NCBI GenBank assembly: GCA_021292105.1
Contig: CM037865.1
Location: 67,875,130-67,939,129, forward strand
Reading direction: 5' to 3'
Length of the DNA: 64,000 bases
DNA from: Anadara kagoshimensis
Taxonomy: Eukaryota; Mollusca; Bivalvia; Arcoida; Arcidae
Part shown: piece by piece, positions 49,751 through 62,112 of the stretch
Layout: every line of letters starts with the position of its first letter
Position numbering within the stretch: position 1 is the first letter of the stretch
Translations under genes and position numbers: made by a program
Notes under the pieces: generated by a model
The model's database searches: none
Seen by the model: only the letters and a program-made list of their open reading frames with translations
What the model was told of the DNA's origin: nothing

Positions 49751-51029
49751 ACCATAATTATCGCAAATAATAGATAATACCAAGTGGAAATTAAGCCAAG
49801 GGTTCAAACCTAATGGAGCATACGCTCTACCAACTTTTCTACCGTTCAGTTAAGGTTGTTTTTAATCTACAATGTCTTTGCTGTTACACTTGTTTTAAAT
49901 GATTTTAGGAGTGGGGGTAAGTCATAAGAACCAGGTACAGATGCAGAGATATCGTAGTTGTCGATGCCGTGTCTTCATGTGGTGGATAATTTAGGTATCT
50001 AAGCCAGATGCGTATGGCACTTCTTGTGAAATACTCTGTCGTATTGTAGTCAACGTTTACACACGTAAAAGCTCAAATGACAAACGGTTCTGTCACATTT
50101 TCGAGTTCTGAACAACTGCACGTTGACCCTTTCAAATTTGCACTTTGCTCTCATTTAAAACCATGATGATATTTTACCTACAAAATGAACATGAAACTTA
50201 CTCCGGTAAAGGGGCACAGGAAGAGCTACCGGTACCATTTAACTCATAGTAATTATGATCTAAAATGGTAAAATCTTAAAATAGTCTTTAGTTATAACAA
50301 AATGAAGTGTAATGGTCCAAATTAACTTGGTACAGGGGTTGGGATATACCAACTGTTTTAGTAAGTGTTGTATTAATATCTACTAAGTTTGCAAATGATC
50401 AGTATTGTAAAACCTTTTTGGACCCCTTGTTTTAATTGATACCTTTACCTTTAAAATATTCTAAGACACTTTCTTGTATGATATCCACTTTGACGAACAC
50501 TTCCGTTACAGTTTAAAATCATGGTAATTATATTTTATATCCCGAGGAACAAGATATCTTCAAACCTCTATGGTTAAGGTGTTTTAACATTGTTGGTTCA
50601 CCGCAAGTCAAAGGGGGTTTTCTGTACCGTTGGTTTTTCGGCGTTTATCTGTGATATTGTAAGTGCACTGGCACTATTAACATGGCCATACATATACACT
50701 AGTACAAAGGAATATGCTTCTACGATACTCGCACACCACGCGAACTTAAAGGATAACCTTAAGATTAATAATATCGCTAATAGAGGAAAATTTCTTACAC
50801 TGGGTAAAACAACCAATATCAGAGATTAAAGAGAGACAACTCTTGCTTCAATGCTGCTTCCATGTGCACTATACTGACTCGTAGTTCTTAACGATCTTCA
50901 TCACCGAAATCGATTACATGTTTTAGAAGCAATTTGGTGTAATGTTTGAGTTTTCTAGTATCTGGATACAATATGTTTTTTTTTCACTTCGTGTAATTTC
51001 GTTTTGCATTAAATTAGAAAAAAGTAAAT
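49751..51029. other. Intergenic, nothing recognised
   Basis: ORFs at 50590-50829 and 50598-50816 are overlapping, short and lack known features. Confidence 0.45.
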
Positions 51030-51095
51030 TAAAAACAAACATACTAATCCATCTCCAAATCACAATCCAGAAGCAAAGTAGCTAAAAACAACACG
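51030..51095 (-). repeat. Retroelement R1 3'-segment fragment, minus strand
   Basis: Reverse complement reads 'tgcttctggattgtgatttg' with 'gagatggattagtatgtttg', matching the end of the other copies. Confidence 0.6.
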
Positions 51096-51589
51096 TTCAA
51101 TGTCGCACCATAAAACCAATATAAGAGGACGTATTTAATCGATGTACTTTAACCCTAAGATAAGTACATTAGGTTTTAAATCGGGTCTAGGTCAAAGGTC
51201 AATATAATGAACTATGAAACTTATTTTTGTAATTTTTCAAGTTAAAAACTTTTTTAGCTGTTAGATAGATTTTTCAGTATTTCGTAACGATATCCTATAT
51301 ATTGATTTGAGAACAAACGAGTCATGATTTAGTTTACAAAATTAACTTTGAAATGTTTTCAGTTTTGATATTGCAGAATTATCTGAATTGTCTTAATTAA
51401 GGTCATGTCTAACTAATTACCCCTTTCTTACTCAGTTTAAAGGCATTGAATTTAGGGTTCCTTTTCAATTTTGATACTGGCAGAAAGTTGCCATCAAAAT
51501 GGGAACAATTAAAGTCATTGTTATAAGTTAAAGGTTTTTTTTTTTACATTATTTATTATTGAAGTTATTTCTATACGGTGTTAAAGCTT

Positions 51590-53480
51590 AACGCTTTATT
51601 TTTATACAGTGTTTAAGCTTAACGCTTTAACGTAGCAAAAGCCAAGGCGCTTAACGTTGTAAAGATATGACTTTTTTTTTACGAAGAAAAGACTGGGCAG
51701 TGCTTTAACGTAGCAAGGCCACAACGCTTTTACGTAGGGAAGACGCGGCGCTTTAACGTATCAAAGGCACGGCGCTTTAATGTAGCAAAGAGATGACGCT
51801 TTTAAGTAGGAGAAGATTTGAAGCTTTCACGTAAAAAAAGACGCGGTGCTTAAATGTTCCAAAGACACTGCGCTTAAAGGTACCAAAGACAAGACGCATT
51901 AACGTTCCAAAGACACGGCGCTTTAACGTTCCAAAGACACGGCGCATTAACGTTCCAAAGATAAGACGCTTTAACGTACCATAGACACGGCGCATTAACG
52001 TTCTAAAGACACGGCGCTTTAACGTTCCAAAGACACGGCGCATTAACGTTCCAAAGACACGGCGCATTAACGCTCCAAAGACACGGCACTTTAACGTTCC
52101 AAAAACAAGGCGCTTTAACGTACCAACGAAACTGTGCTTTAACGTTCCAGAGACACGGCTCGTTAACGTACCAAAGACACGGCGCTTTAACGTTCCAGAG
52201 ACAAGACGCTTTAACGTACCAAAGACACGGCGCTTTAAAGTTCCAAAGATACGGTGTATTAACGTTCCAAAGACACGGCGCTCTAACGTTCCAAAGACAC
52301 GGCGCATTAACGTTCCAAAGACACGGCGCATTAACGTTCCAAAGACACGGCGCATTAACGTTCCAAAAACAAGACGCTTTAACGTACCAAAGACACGGCG
52401 CATTAACGTTCCAAAGACACGGCGCATTAACGTTCCAAAGACACGGTGCATAAACGCTCCAAAGACACGGCGCTCTAACGTTCCAAAGACACGGCGCATT
52501 AACGTTCCAAAGACACGGCACATTAACGTTCCAAAGACACGGCGCTTTAACGTACCAAAGACACGGCGCTTTAATGTACCAAAGACACGGCACATTAACG
52601 TTCCAAAGACACGACGCTTTAACGTACCAAAGACAAGACGCTTTAACGTTCCAAAGACACGGCACATTAACGTTCCAAAGACACGACGCTTTAACGTACC
52701 AAAGACAAGACGCTTTAACGTTCCAAAGACACGGCACATTAACGTTCCAAAGACACGACGCTTTAACGTTCCAAAGACACGGTGCATAAACGTTCCAAAG
52801 ACACGGCGCATTAACGTTCCAAAGACAAGACGCTTTAACGTACCAAAGACACGGCGCTCTAACGTTCCAAAGACACGGCGCATTAACGTTCCAAAGACAC
52901 GGCGCTTTAAGACACGACGGTTTTGCTTAGGAAAGACATGGCGCACTAATGTAGCAAAGACATGACAATTTTACGTAGGAAAGACACGACGATTTAACGT
53001 ATCAAAGACAATACTTTGGAAAGACACGACGCTTTTACCGTAGCACGACACTTTAAGGAACGTGCAATAGACACGACAACTAACCGTAGCAAAGACACAA
53101 AGATAGACAAAAGGCGGCATCACAGTTTGCTGTAGCAAATGCACGAAACTTATACGTATCAAAGACACCACGATTTACGAAGCAAAGACACGATACTTTA
53201 ACAAGCAAAAACATGAGGCTTTAACGTACCAAAGACACGACGTTTTACTGTAGCAAAGACAAAACACGACACTTTAACTAATAACCAAAACACGACGTTT
53301 AACATAACAAAGACACGACGCTTTAACATATCAAATACGCGACGCTTTACCTAGCATAGACACAACGTTTTAACGTAAAGAGCCACGAAGCTTTCACTTA
53401 ACAAATTAGCAATGTGCAATTCTACTAAGCAACGTAGCAACTTGGAACTTTTAACGTAGCAAAGACACGCTCAATGCGCT
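51590..53480 (+). repeat. 24-bp minisatellite, homogeneous core plus diverged edges
   Basis: Unit 'ttccaaagacacggcgcatt' + 'aacg'. The core (about 51840-52912) holds about 45 units with little variation; flanks to 51590 and 53480 hold diverged 'gacacgacgctttaacgtag'-type units of unequal length. Since 24 is divisible by three, the minus strand has a 389-codon frame (RRVFGTLK octapeptide) and a second frame (CLWNVNAP). A 72-bp higher-order unit occurs at 52588-52755. Confidence 0.97.
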
Positions 53481-54290
53481 TTAATTCCATTCTCAGTAAT
53501 AAGGCCCAAATAGTGTTATATTACAGTATAATGAATTGGCTTTGGAAAAGACCAAAGAATAAATGTACCAACAGAAACTACACATTATATCTACAATTAT
53601 CAATCACAGTTTTCTAGTTAATCCATGTATTTGATTATTTTCCAAACTCATAAACTTTCAAAATGATACAAACGTTACTGTTACCGGGAAAGGTTTTTAT
53701 GTTTTAAATCGCCAAATCTTCAATATTTGGAAAGTAACAAAAATTTAAAGAATTGCTTTTGTTAATGCTGCATTGTTGTCATATCTAAAACTGGTTTCTG
53801 ATGACAATGCAAGCTATTGGTAAAATCTGGTGCCAAATAAAGATGTGTTACCAGCTGTCGGATACAAACGTTACCACATATAAAACTGTCTCCATGGTTA
53901 TCATATATTAATGTCATACTTACCATTGACGTGGACAAATTGAAGCTTATCTTACGCATACTTAATGGAACAATAAAATTTTCAACTGAACAGTCGCTAT
54001 TGGGCCTGAACACTGGGCGAAATAACACCTTTTAGATACCTTTTGTCATTCACAACAGGTATATAAAAGTTCAGCTCTTTATCAAGTCAAGCTTTTATGT
54101 GCCTTTTGTTTGTCAAAAGGTTACCTTTCATGTTTTGAATTGTACGAAAGATTCAAAAGGTAATGTTTCATCTTTTGGTCATAGTCAAAGGTAATATTTC
54201 ATTATCTTTCGGATAGTGTCAAAATATAACGTTTTCTTTTTTCCAACTTTTGATTAAACTTCAATCGAAAACATTTTATATATTTTGATT
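53481..54290. other. Spacer between two minisatellites
   Basis: AT-rich; near 54040-54200 there are loose 'ttcatcttttggtcat'-type repeats. No gene. Confidence 0.5.
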
Positions 54291-54299
54291 CACATGAAA

Positions 54300-56285
54300 T
54301 TGTCATATTTCCATCCTTTTGTGTCTTCTATACAACACAAAATGCATATTTCGACATCTTTCATACCTTCTACACAGCACAAAATGTCATATTTCGACAC
54401 CTTTCATACCTTCTATACAACACAAAATGTCATATTTCGACATTTTTGCATATATTTCATACAACACAAAATGCCATATTTCAACACCTTTGCATACCTT
54501 TCATACAACACAAAATATCATATTTCGACACCATACAACACAAAAATATTTCGACACCTCTGCATACCTTTCATACAACATAAAAATATCATATTTCGAC
54601 ACCTTTGCATACCTTTCATACAACACAAAAATCATATTTCGACGTCTTTCATCTCATTCTATACAACATAAACATTGTCATATTTCGACACCTTTGCATA
54701 CCTTTCATACAACAAAAAAATGTCATATTTCAACACTTTTGCATACCTTTCATACAACACAAAATGTCATATTTCGACATCTTTCATACCTTCTATACAA
54801 CATAAAATGTCATATTTCGACACCTTTGCATATCTTTTAAACAACATAAAAGGTCATATTTCGACACCTTTGCATATCTTTCATACAACACAAAATTTCA
54901 TATTTCGACATCTTTCATACCTTCTATACAACATAAAATGTCATATTTCGACACCTTTGCATACCTTTCATACAACACAAAATATCATATTTCGACACCT
55001 TTGCATATCTTTCATACAACACAAAATATCATATTTCGACATGTTTGCATACCTTTCCTACAACACAAAAATATCATATTTCGACATCTTTCATACCTTC
55101 TATACAACATAAAATGTCATATTTCGACACCTTTGCACACCTTTCATACAACACAAAATGTCATATTTCGACACTTTTGCATACCTTTCATACAACACAA
55201 AATGTCATATTTCGACATCTTTCATACCTTCTATACAACATAAAATGTCATATTTCGACACCTTTGCATACTTTCATACAACACAAAATCATATTTCGAC
55301 ACCTTTGCATACTTTCATACAACACAAAATATATTTCGACATCTTTATACCTTCATACACAAAAATGTCATATTTCGACACCTTTGCATACCTTTCATAC
55401 AACACAAAATATCATATTTCGACACCTTTGCATACCTTTCATACAACACAAAATATCATATTTCGACACTTTGCATACCTTTCATACAACACAAAATGTC
55501 ATATTTCGACACCTTTGCATACCTTCATACAACAAAAATGTCATATTTCGACACCTTTGCATACCTTTCATACAACACAAAATATCATATTTCGACACTT
55601 TGCATACCTTTCATACAACACAAAATGTCATATTTCGACATCTTTCATACCTTCATACAACATAAAATCATATTTCGACACCTTTGCATACTTTCAACAA
55701 CAAAAATCATATTTCGACACCTTTGCATACTTTCATACAACACAAAATATATTTCGACATCTTTATACCTTTCATACAACAAAAATGTCATATTTCGACA
55801 CCTTTGCATACTTTCATACAACACAAAATATCATATTTCGACACCTTTGCATACTTTCATACAACACAAATATCATATTTCGACACCTTTGCATACCTTT
55901 CATACAACACAAAATGTCATATTTCGACATCTTTCATACATACACAAAAATCATATTTCGACACCTTTGCATACCTTTCATACAACACAAAATGTCATAT
56001 TTCGACATCTTTCATACAACACTAAAATGTCATATTTCGACATCTTTGCATACCTTTCATACAACACAAAATTCATATTTCGACATTTGCATACCTTTCA
56101 TACAACACAAAATGTCATATTTCGACATCTTTCATACAACAACAAAAATCATATTTCGACACCTTGCATACCTTTCATACAACAAAAATATCATATTTCG
56201 ACACATTTGCATACCTTTCATACAACACAAAATGTCATATTTCGACACTTCGAATTGTTATATCTGTGATACAACACAAAATGTC
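54300..56285 (+). repeat. 44-bp minisatellite, ~45 copies
   Basis: Unit 'tttcatacaacacaaaatgt' + 'catatttcgacacctttgca' + 'tacc'. Variants 'catctttcataccttctata' alternate irregularly. From about 55265 to 56230 many units lack one or two bases, whereas 54600-55250 is regular. ORFs of up to 382 codons on plus are products of the repeat. Confidence 0.97.
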
Positions 56286-56439
56286 ATCTGTTTAAAATCA
56301 ACTTAATCGTCATGTATCGGATTTTCATAATTGACGTGTTTTTAACCTTGCACATCAAAAACGTTATTATTATTTTTTTTTTACATCTTTCTCTCTTTTA
56401 TTTCAACAAGAAATGCGACATTTGATATATTTTATACGG

Positions 56440-56650
56440 GGGCCGCGGTGTGTGGTTAAAACACCAGTCTACAAGTTAAATTCTGTTACTATTGTGGGTT
56501 GTGGGTTCGATCCCCTGTCAGACTAGATGTGATTGTTTCTTACTGGTTTACCGATGGCTCTGTAATGTAAAATCGAGATATTCTATATCAACGAACTAGC
56601 ACCATTAGTGCTTAAATGAAGGCAGACAGCAAACATACACATTCACATTC
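56440..56650 (+). repeat. tRNA-derived SINE, family D
   Basis: Head 'ggggccgcggtgtgtggtta' and B box 'tgggttcgatcccctg', then 'actagcaccattagtgctta'. It differs from families A-C. Confidence 0.7.
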
Positions 56651-57058
56651 ACACACCGCGTAAGTTTTTAAGTTTGATCTATAGAGATGTTCTTCTGATT
56701 TATTCTGATAATATTCTTATTTTTATCTTATTACTTTTTAAGGGGACAATTGGCTCATTTAGTTTTTAAATATCAATCCAATTTTTTTCTGCCACACAAT
56801 CATTTTCTCTCATTGAGTTTACAATATTTAGATCGCTTTTTTATTTGTTCGATAATGATAAAATTTAAATCAATTTAAGAACAACAGGTTCTAAATATCA
56901 CAAAACATTTGGATAAATGAAAAATCTCGAGTCTTATATATATGTTCAGACAGAGGGACATGCAGATAGACATTCAGGTAAATATAAATTGGGTGCAGCA
57001 ACGTTAAAAACGTTAAAAATAAATTTGTTGCAATGTCAGGGAAGTAACCCCCCTCCCC

Positions 57059-57247
57059 AAGCTCCAGTTTCACAAAGATTTTCCTTAACTTGTATTTTTT
57101 ATAATTTTGTTAATTTTCGGAAAGTTAAGATACCTTATTGAAGATCACTTTAAGCCTAAAACATTTTTATTCGATTTTAGCCATAAATACAAAAAAATTG
57201 TCGAAATTTGTTAACTTTCAAGTTACAGAATGTGAAACTGGAGCTAT
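57059..57247. mobile_element. MITE family M1, diverged copy 3
   Basis: Ends 'agctccagtttcacaaagat' and inverted 'gtgaaactggagct', with internal 'ttttccttaacttgta'. About 190 bp, shorter than the other two copies. Confidence 0.65.
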
Positions 57248-57901
57248 TTCATGTGAGATATATAGTATTGTACATTGGTTTGAAGACTAAGATATTGACA
57301 AATAGGTTTTTGAAAAGTTACAGACGGATGTGCAATTCACCATATCCGTTTGCTGTGCGTTGGTGCAATATTAAAATTCTAAATTTGAGTATATAGGACA
57401 GTATTAAATTGGTAAAAAGGGAAATTTCAAATTTTAGTTAATAATATACACGTGTTTTTCAAATTGCATTACAATGCATACTACCAACAATAAAAATAAA
57501 ATCAATTTCCTGTCTTTTTATCCAACAGATGGCTTTTTGAATGAACAGGTAGTTAAATGGTATTAACTCCAGTAGGGTCACTTTGAGAGTGTGGTATAAT
57601 TTGGTTAGATGACATAAGAAATTTTAGTGTTTAGCTATAGCCCCACCCCCTTCTTAGCCTTGTTAATAATAATAGTATTTAGCCTTGTTACTATGAGGTA
57701 TTACACATCTGGTAGGATATATTTGCGGTGGTCGTTTTGTGTAACTTTAACAACACAAGAAAAAAAACCTCATTTGTAGATCAGTTCAATAAAATGTTAA
57801 CGATATGTAGACAAAAAACATACAAAATCATTTATAAAAATATATTTAAAAAATTAAAAATGAATTTGGTACTACATATTTGTTTACTGGTTGAAGAGGC
57901 C

Positions 57902-58154
57902 AGGTCCGGTTTCACAATCATTTCTCGGCTAAAAATTCTTAACTTAATTTTTTGCAAAATCGCAAATCTTTATAATTATATTAATTTCCTAGATATTCAG
58001 GAGTTTAAGGTGCCGTTTTTAAGATCAATTCTAGACTGAAACATTTGCATTAGTTTTGAAAATTTTATCAAAAGTTCTAAAAAGAAATTACCAAAATTTG
58101 CTTAATTTAAGATAAAGAATATCTTAGCTAAGGAATGATTGTGAAACTGGGACC
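57902..58154. mobile_element. MITE family M1, copy 2 (253 bp)
   Basis: Ends 'aggtccggtttcacaatcat' and inverted 'atgattgtgaaactgggacc'. Internal 'gatattcaggagtttaaggt' parallels 'gatattaggaaatttaaggc' of copy 1, so it is the same family. Confidence 0.85.
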
Positions 58155-58274
58155 AGAGCTATCGATTGTTTCAAAAACAGTATAATGATTTAATTATTTA
58201 CTGTTGCCGTTTACTAATATAATTTAGGCAAATTAGCGATTATACAAATTATTTATTTTATATTTATTTCTTTG

Positions 58275-58595
58275 AGTTGATCCGAGTAATGGTGTTTAAC
58301 GTCCAGTGAAGAATATTTCACTTATATCAAGACATCGCCAGCTATAGGTCATTGTGCAGAAATTTTGCCTGTGCGTTGCGCTGATGCAATATACAGCAGT
58401 TTGTTTTTATCGTGCCACGCCTACCGTGACACGGGACCTTGTTTATCCGAAAAAAAACATGACTTTCATTTTGGAATGCCGAGTGCTTGGCGAAAGAACA
58501 GTGACTACCCACTTTCAATTCTTGGGTCCGAACCCACGACCTGCCACTCACGGACGGAGCGAGCACTCTACCAACTAAGCTACTGCAGTTACAAG
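58275..58595 (-). repeat. tRNA-derived SINE, family B, near full length
   Basis: On the minus strand: 'tagcttagttggtagagtgc' (A box), 'gtgggttcggacccaag' (B box), 'cacgggaccttg'-type middle reversed, and tail 'atattcttcactggacgtta'. The whole element from head to tail is present. Confidence 0.85.
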
Positions 58596-58669
58596 TTATT
58601 GTTTTTCTTTGATAGCTATTATAAGTGGTTTGATATTACTGTATATATGATCTATGTTGCATTCTATTT

Positions 58670-58740
58670 GAATGTACAGTGCGGGTCTGTCGAACGTTTG
58701 ACACTAAGCCAACAAAATAATGATTAATGAATCGGCAATT
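58670..58740 (+). mobile_element. MITE family M3, half copy
   Basis: 'gtctgtcgaacgtttgacac' and 'taatgaatcggcaattgatt' match the left half of 40539-40711. Confidence 0.55.
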
Positions 58741-58934
58741 GATTGATTGGTTAATTGAATGGGGCTTTACATCCCAGTTAAGAAAAGCTATTACATCGAG
58801 AGGTCACTTGCTATAGGTAAGTATTATTTTTTACCTTTGAAGTCCGTTCAGGGGAATGTGCAGGGAGGGTTTGGTACCAGTATATAGACTGAGTGATCTC
58901 TGATCACAGTTTTTGACATTAATTACAGACCAAA

Positions 58935-59125
58935 TGTCCAACGACGGCAAAAATCGCCGTAAGTGCGCATTAGTACAAAGCAGATTTTAAACACTCTTGC
59001 GAACACCGCACCACATGAATGTATGTGTGTTGAGATTGATAGTTGGGATTAATAAAAAAACTCGTTTTTTTCACGAATAACTGAATAATTGTTGATGAGA
59101 CATAAAACCCACTCAATTAACTATT
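58935..59125 (+). repeat. SINE family C body fragment
   Basis: 'cgccgtaagtgcgcattagt' and 'acaaagcagattttaaac' are the reverse complement of the body at 40880-40970. The tRNA head is missing. Confidence 0.5.
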
Positions 59126-59429
59126 TCTTATAGTGTCAACATAGATTGAGGGTAGTATCAGTTTGTGTTTTTAACATAAGATGTGAAACTCGAATTGTTA
59201 TATAATAAATGACAAACAACTGGAAATATGCATGGTGAAAATATGCAAAGACCAAGTTCGTATCCATTTTTAACGAATTAACACCGGCCATATACTTGTG
59301 TCAGTCCAACACCCCAATACAGACCAATGTTTAAATTGTTTGGCAGGGATATTTATATTTCAATAAGCTGGAATACAACTTGTAATGTAGCAAACATGTT
59401 GTAAGATAGGTAAAGTTTGCTACTTGGGA

Positions 59430-60820
59430 AGAAAAAATTAGCTATTAGTAGTCAGTTACTTGTAGAAGAAAAGTTAGCCACCAGTAGTTAGTTACTTGAA
59501 GAAGTAAAGTTAACTATTAGTAGTTAGTTACTTGTAGAAGAAAGTTAGCTATTTAGTAGTCGTTAATTGTAGAAGAAGTTAGCTACCAGTAGTCAGTTAC
59601 TTGTAGAAGAACAGTTAGCTATTAGTAGTCGGTTACTTGTAGAAGAACAGTTAGCTATCAGTAGTCAGTTACTTGTAGAAGAACAGTTAGCTATCAGTAG
59701 TCAGTTACTTGTAGAAGAACAGTTAGCTATTAGTAGTCAGTTACTTGTAGAAGAACAGTTAGCTATTAGTGTCGTTACTTGTAGAAGAAAAGTTAGCTAT
59801 TAGTAGTCAGTTACTTGTAGAAGAGTTAGCTATTAGTAGTCAGTTACTTGTAGAAGAACAGTTAGCTATTAGTAGTCAGTTACTTGTAGAAGAACAGTTA
59901 GCTATCAGTAGTCAGTTACTTGTAGAAGCACAGGTAGCTATTAGTAGTCAGTTACTTATAGAAGAACAGTTGGCCACCAGTAGTCAGTTACTTGAAGAAG
60001 TAAAGTTAGCTATTAGTAGTCAGTTACTTATAGAAGAACAGTTGCTACCAGTAGTCAGTTACTTGAAAAGAAGTTAGCTATTAGTAGTCAGTTACTTGTG
60101 AAGAAAGTTAGCTATTAGTAGTCAGTTACTTGTACAAGAAAATTAGCTATTAGTAGTCAGTTACTTGTAGAAGAAAGTTAGCTATTAGTAGTCAGTTACT
60201 TGTAGAAGAACAGTTAGCTACAGTAGTCAGTTACTTGTAGAAGAAAGTTAGCTATTAGTAGTCAGTTACTTGTAAAAGAAAAGTTAGCTATTAGTAGTCA
60301 GTTACTTGTAGAAGAAAGTTAGCTATAGTAGTCAGTTACTTGTAGAAGAAAAGTTAGCTATCAGTAGTCAGTTACTTGTAGAAGAACAGTTAGCTATCAG
60401 TAGTCAGTTACTTGTAGAAGAACAGTTGGCCACCAGTAGTCAGTTACTTGAAGAAGTAAAGTTAACTATTAGTAGTCAGTTACTTGTAAAAGAAAATGTA
60501 GCTATTAGTAGTCAGTTACTTATAGAAGAAAAGTTAGCTATCAGTAGTCAGTTACTTGTAGAAGAACAGTTGGCCACCAGTAGTCAGTTACTTGAAGAAG
60601 TAAAGTTAACTATTAGTAGTCAGTTACTTGTAAAAGAAAAGTTAGCTTTTAGTAGTCGGTTACTTGTAGAAGAACAGTTAGCTATCAGTAGTTAGTTACT
60701 TGTAGAAGAAAAGTTAGCTATCAGTAGTCAGTTACTTGTAGAAGAACAGTTAGCTATCAGTAGTCAGTTACTTGTAGAAGAACAGTTAGCTATCAGTAGT
60801 CAGTTACTTGTTAGATAAAA
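59430..60820 (+). repeat. 36-bp minisatellite, ~38 copies
   Basis: Unit 'cagttacttgtagaagaaca' + 'gttagctatcagtagt'. A subset has 'gttggccaccagtagt' and 'cttgaagaagtaaagtta'. Open plus-strand stretches (59769-60077, 60426-60695) repeat the dodecapeptide SQLLVEEQLAIS; one-base deletions in other units break the frame. Confidence 0.97.
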
Positions 60821-61429
60821 GCTATGTGTGACCCCTACATGAAGTAACACTTACAAATGTAAAACCTATCAAACATTTAACAAAATAATACCAAGCATGT
60901 AGTAACGAACCACAAAATGTAATCAATTTGTCAAAAATGTATTAAATGTTGGTCACAAATGTAGCAAAATGAAAAACAGTTAATTATATAATATCATAAT
61001 TTTCAACATGGATAATATCTCCGTGATAGTTACTGAATAATAATGACAAGCACTGTGGTGTCTCTTGTCCTTGCCGTGTAATTTAAAGACTGTAACCCCC
61101 ACCACATTGTTGGACTCGGTGTTTTACGTGTACCCATTAGCGACTACAGGTTCTAAAACGCTCACCAGATTGAATATTTCTATAGCCTTTACTAATATAG
61201 TGAACAGTCGTTTTTAGCCAAAACATGGCTATGCGCAAGTCTATATGAAGTTCATGCACGAGAACATTTATAAGTCGTTATTTTTGCGTGTTTCTTGTTG
61301 TGACCTCATCTTCGATCGGTTAAATATCAATTATTTATCGTAATTAATATTCCACTTTCTGTCTCGGACAGTATATTCGTCACTTTCTGATTTCCGATCA
61401 TGGTCAGAAACACGCTTTGTTTTAAACCC

Positions 61430-61720
61430 ACGACCTACGACCGTCAGTACCTAAACGGTAGAATGCACGCTCCGATTTTGGAAGATTGCGGGAGTGTTAC
61501 CCTGTCCGAGTCCCACCAAGCCTGAAAAATGTTATTTAGAAATAAAAGTCATTAGGGTCCTTCGGATAAGACCTTAAAACCGATGTTCCGTGCAGCGGTT
61601 AACGTGGCACGTTAAAGAATCCTCATATTACAATATCGTTAGCAGAGTCAAATTTCCTGTAACTTCGCATGTAACTGGCGAAGTCTCGATTTAAGCAAAA
61701 TATTCATTCAGTCAAAGGAT
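61430..61720 (+). repeat. tRNA-derived SINE, family B/C hybrid, diverged
   Basis: 'gaagattgcgggagtgttac' then 'ctgtccgagtcccacc' near the head, 'aacgtggcacgttaaagaat' and 'aactggcgaagtctcgattt' in the body, tail reduced to 'aaaatattcattcagt'. Confidence 0.6.
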
Positions 61721-62044
61721 CCATGCTCTTGTGTGAGTTACACTTGACGTGGATGGACTTTGGAGTTTGCGTATCTATCATAGGTCTTTAAAATGTGTAA
61801 TCTTTGTAAAATCGAAATGATCAAAATGTAGCACCTCTATAGCTTCTGTAGCTCTGGACAGGAAAATATTCCTCCTCTGTCTTACCCTGCTACTGGTATA
61901 AAATTCTATTAATCTCGGTCTGGAACTTGTTATAGATTCTCTTTATATCATGATGAACTACATGTATATTCAATTCTGTGTGCATTGATGTCAGAAATTC
62001 AAACATTGAAGTTTCAATATGCACACATACGCTTACACAAGCGT

Positions 62045-62111
<67 letters not shown>
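62045..62111 (+). repeat. Poly-G tract, 67 bp
   Basis: Uninterrupted G run. A short diverged echo of the flanks ('caattctgtgtgcattgatg' and 'caattctgtgtccattagta') lies on both sides, so the tract sits inside a ~190-bp degenerate direct repeat (about 61970-62160 and 62170-62290). Confidence 0.95.

Positions 62112-62112
<1 letters not shown>

Noticed and set aside
51777..52946. 389-codon ORF on minus
   Set aside because: Product of a 24-bp repeat with no stop in the unit; other frames of the same array are open too, and there is no start or splice context.
55158..56306. 382-codon ORF on plus (SYFDTFAYLSYNTK repeats)
   Set aside because: It is the 44-bp minisatellite read through; the frame cycles with the repeat and changes at each small deletion.
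59430..60820. CRISPR-like regular array
   Set aside because: Units are contiguous without unique spacers, the DNA is eukaryotic, and no cas-like gene exists. The same applies to 11184-11806 and 54300-56285.
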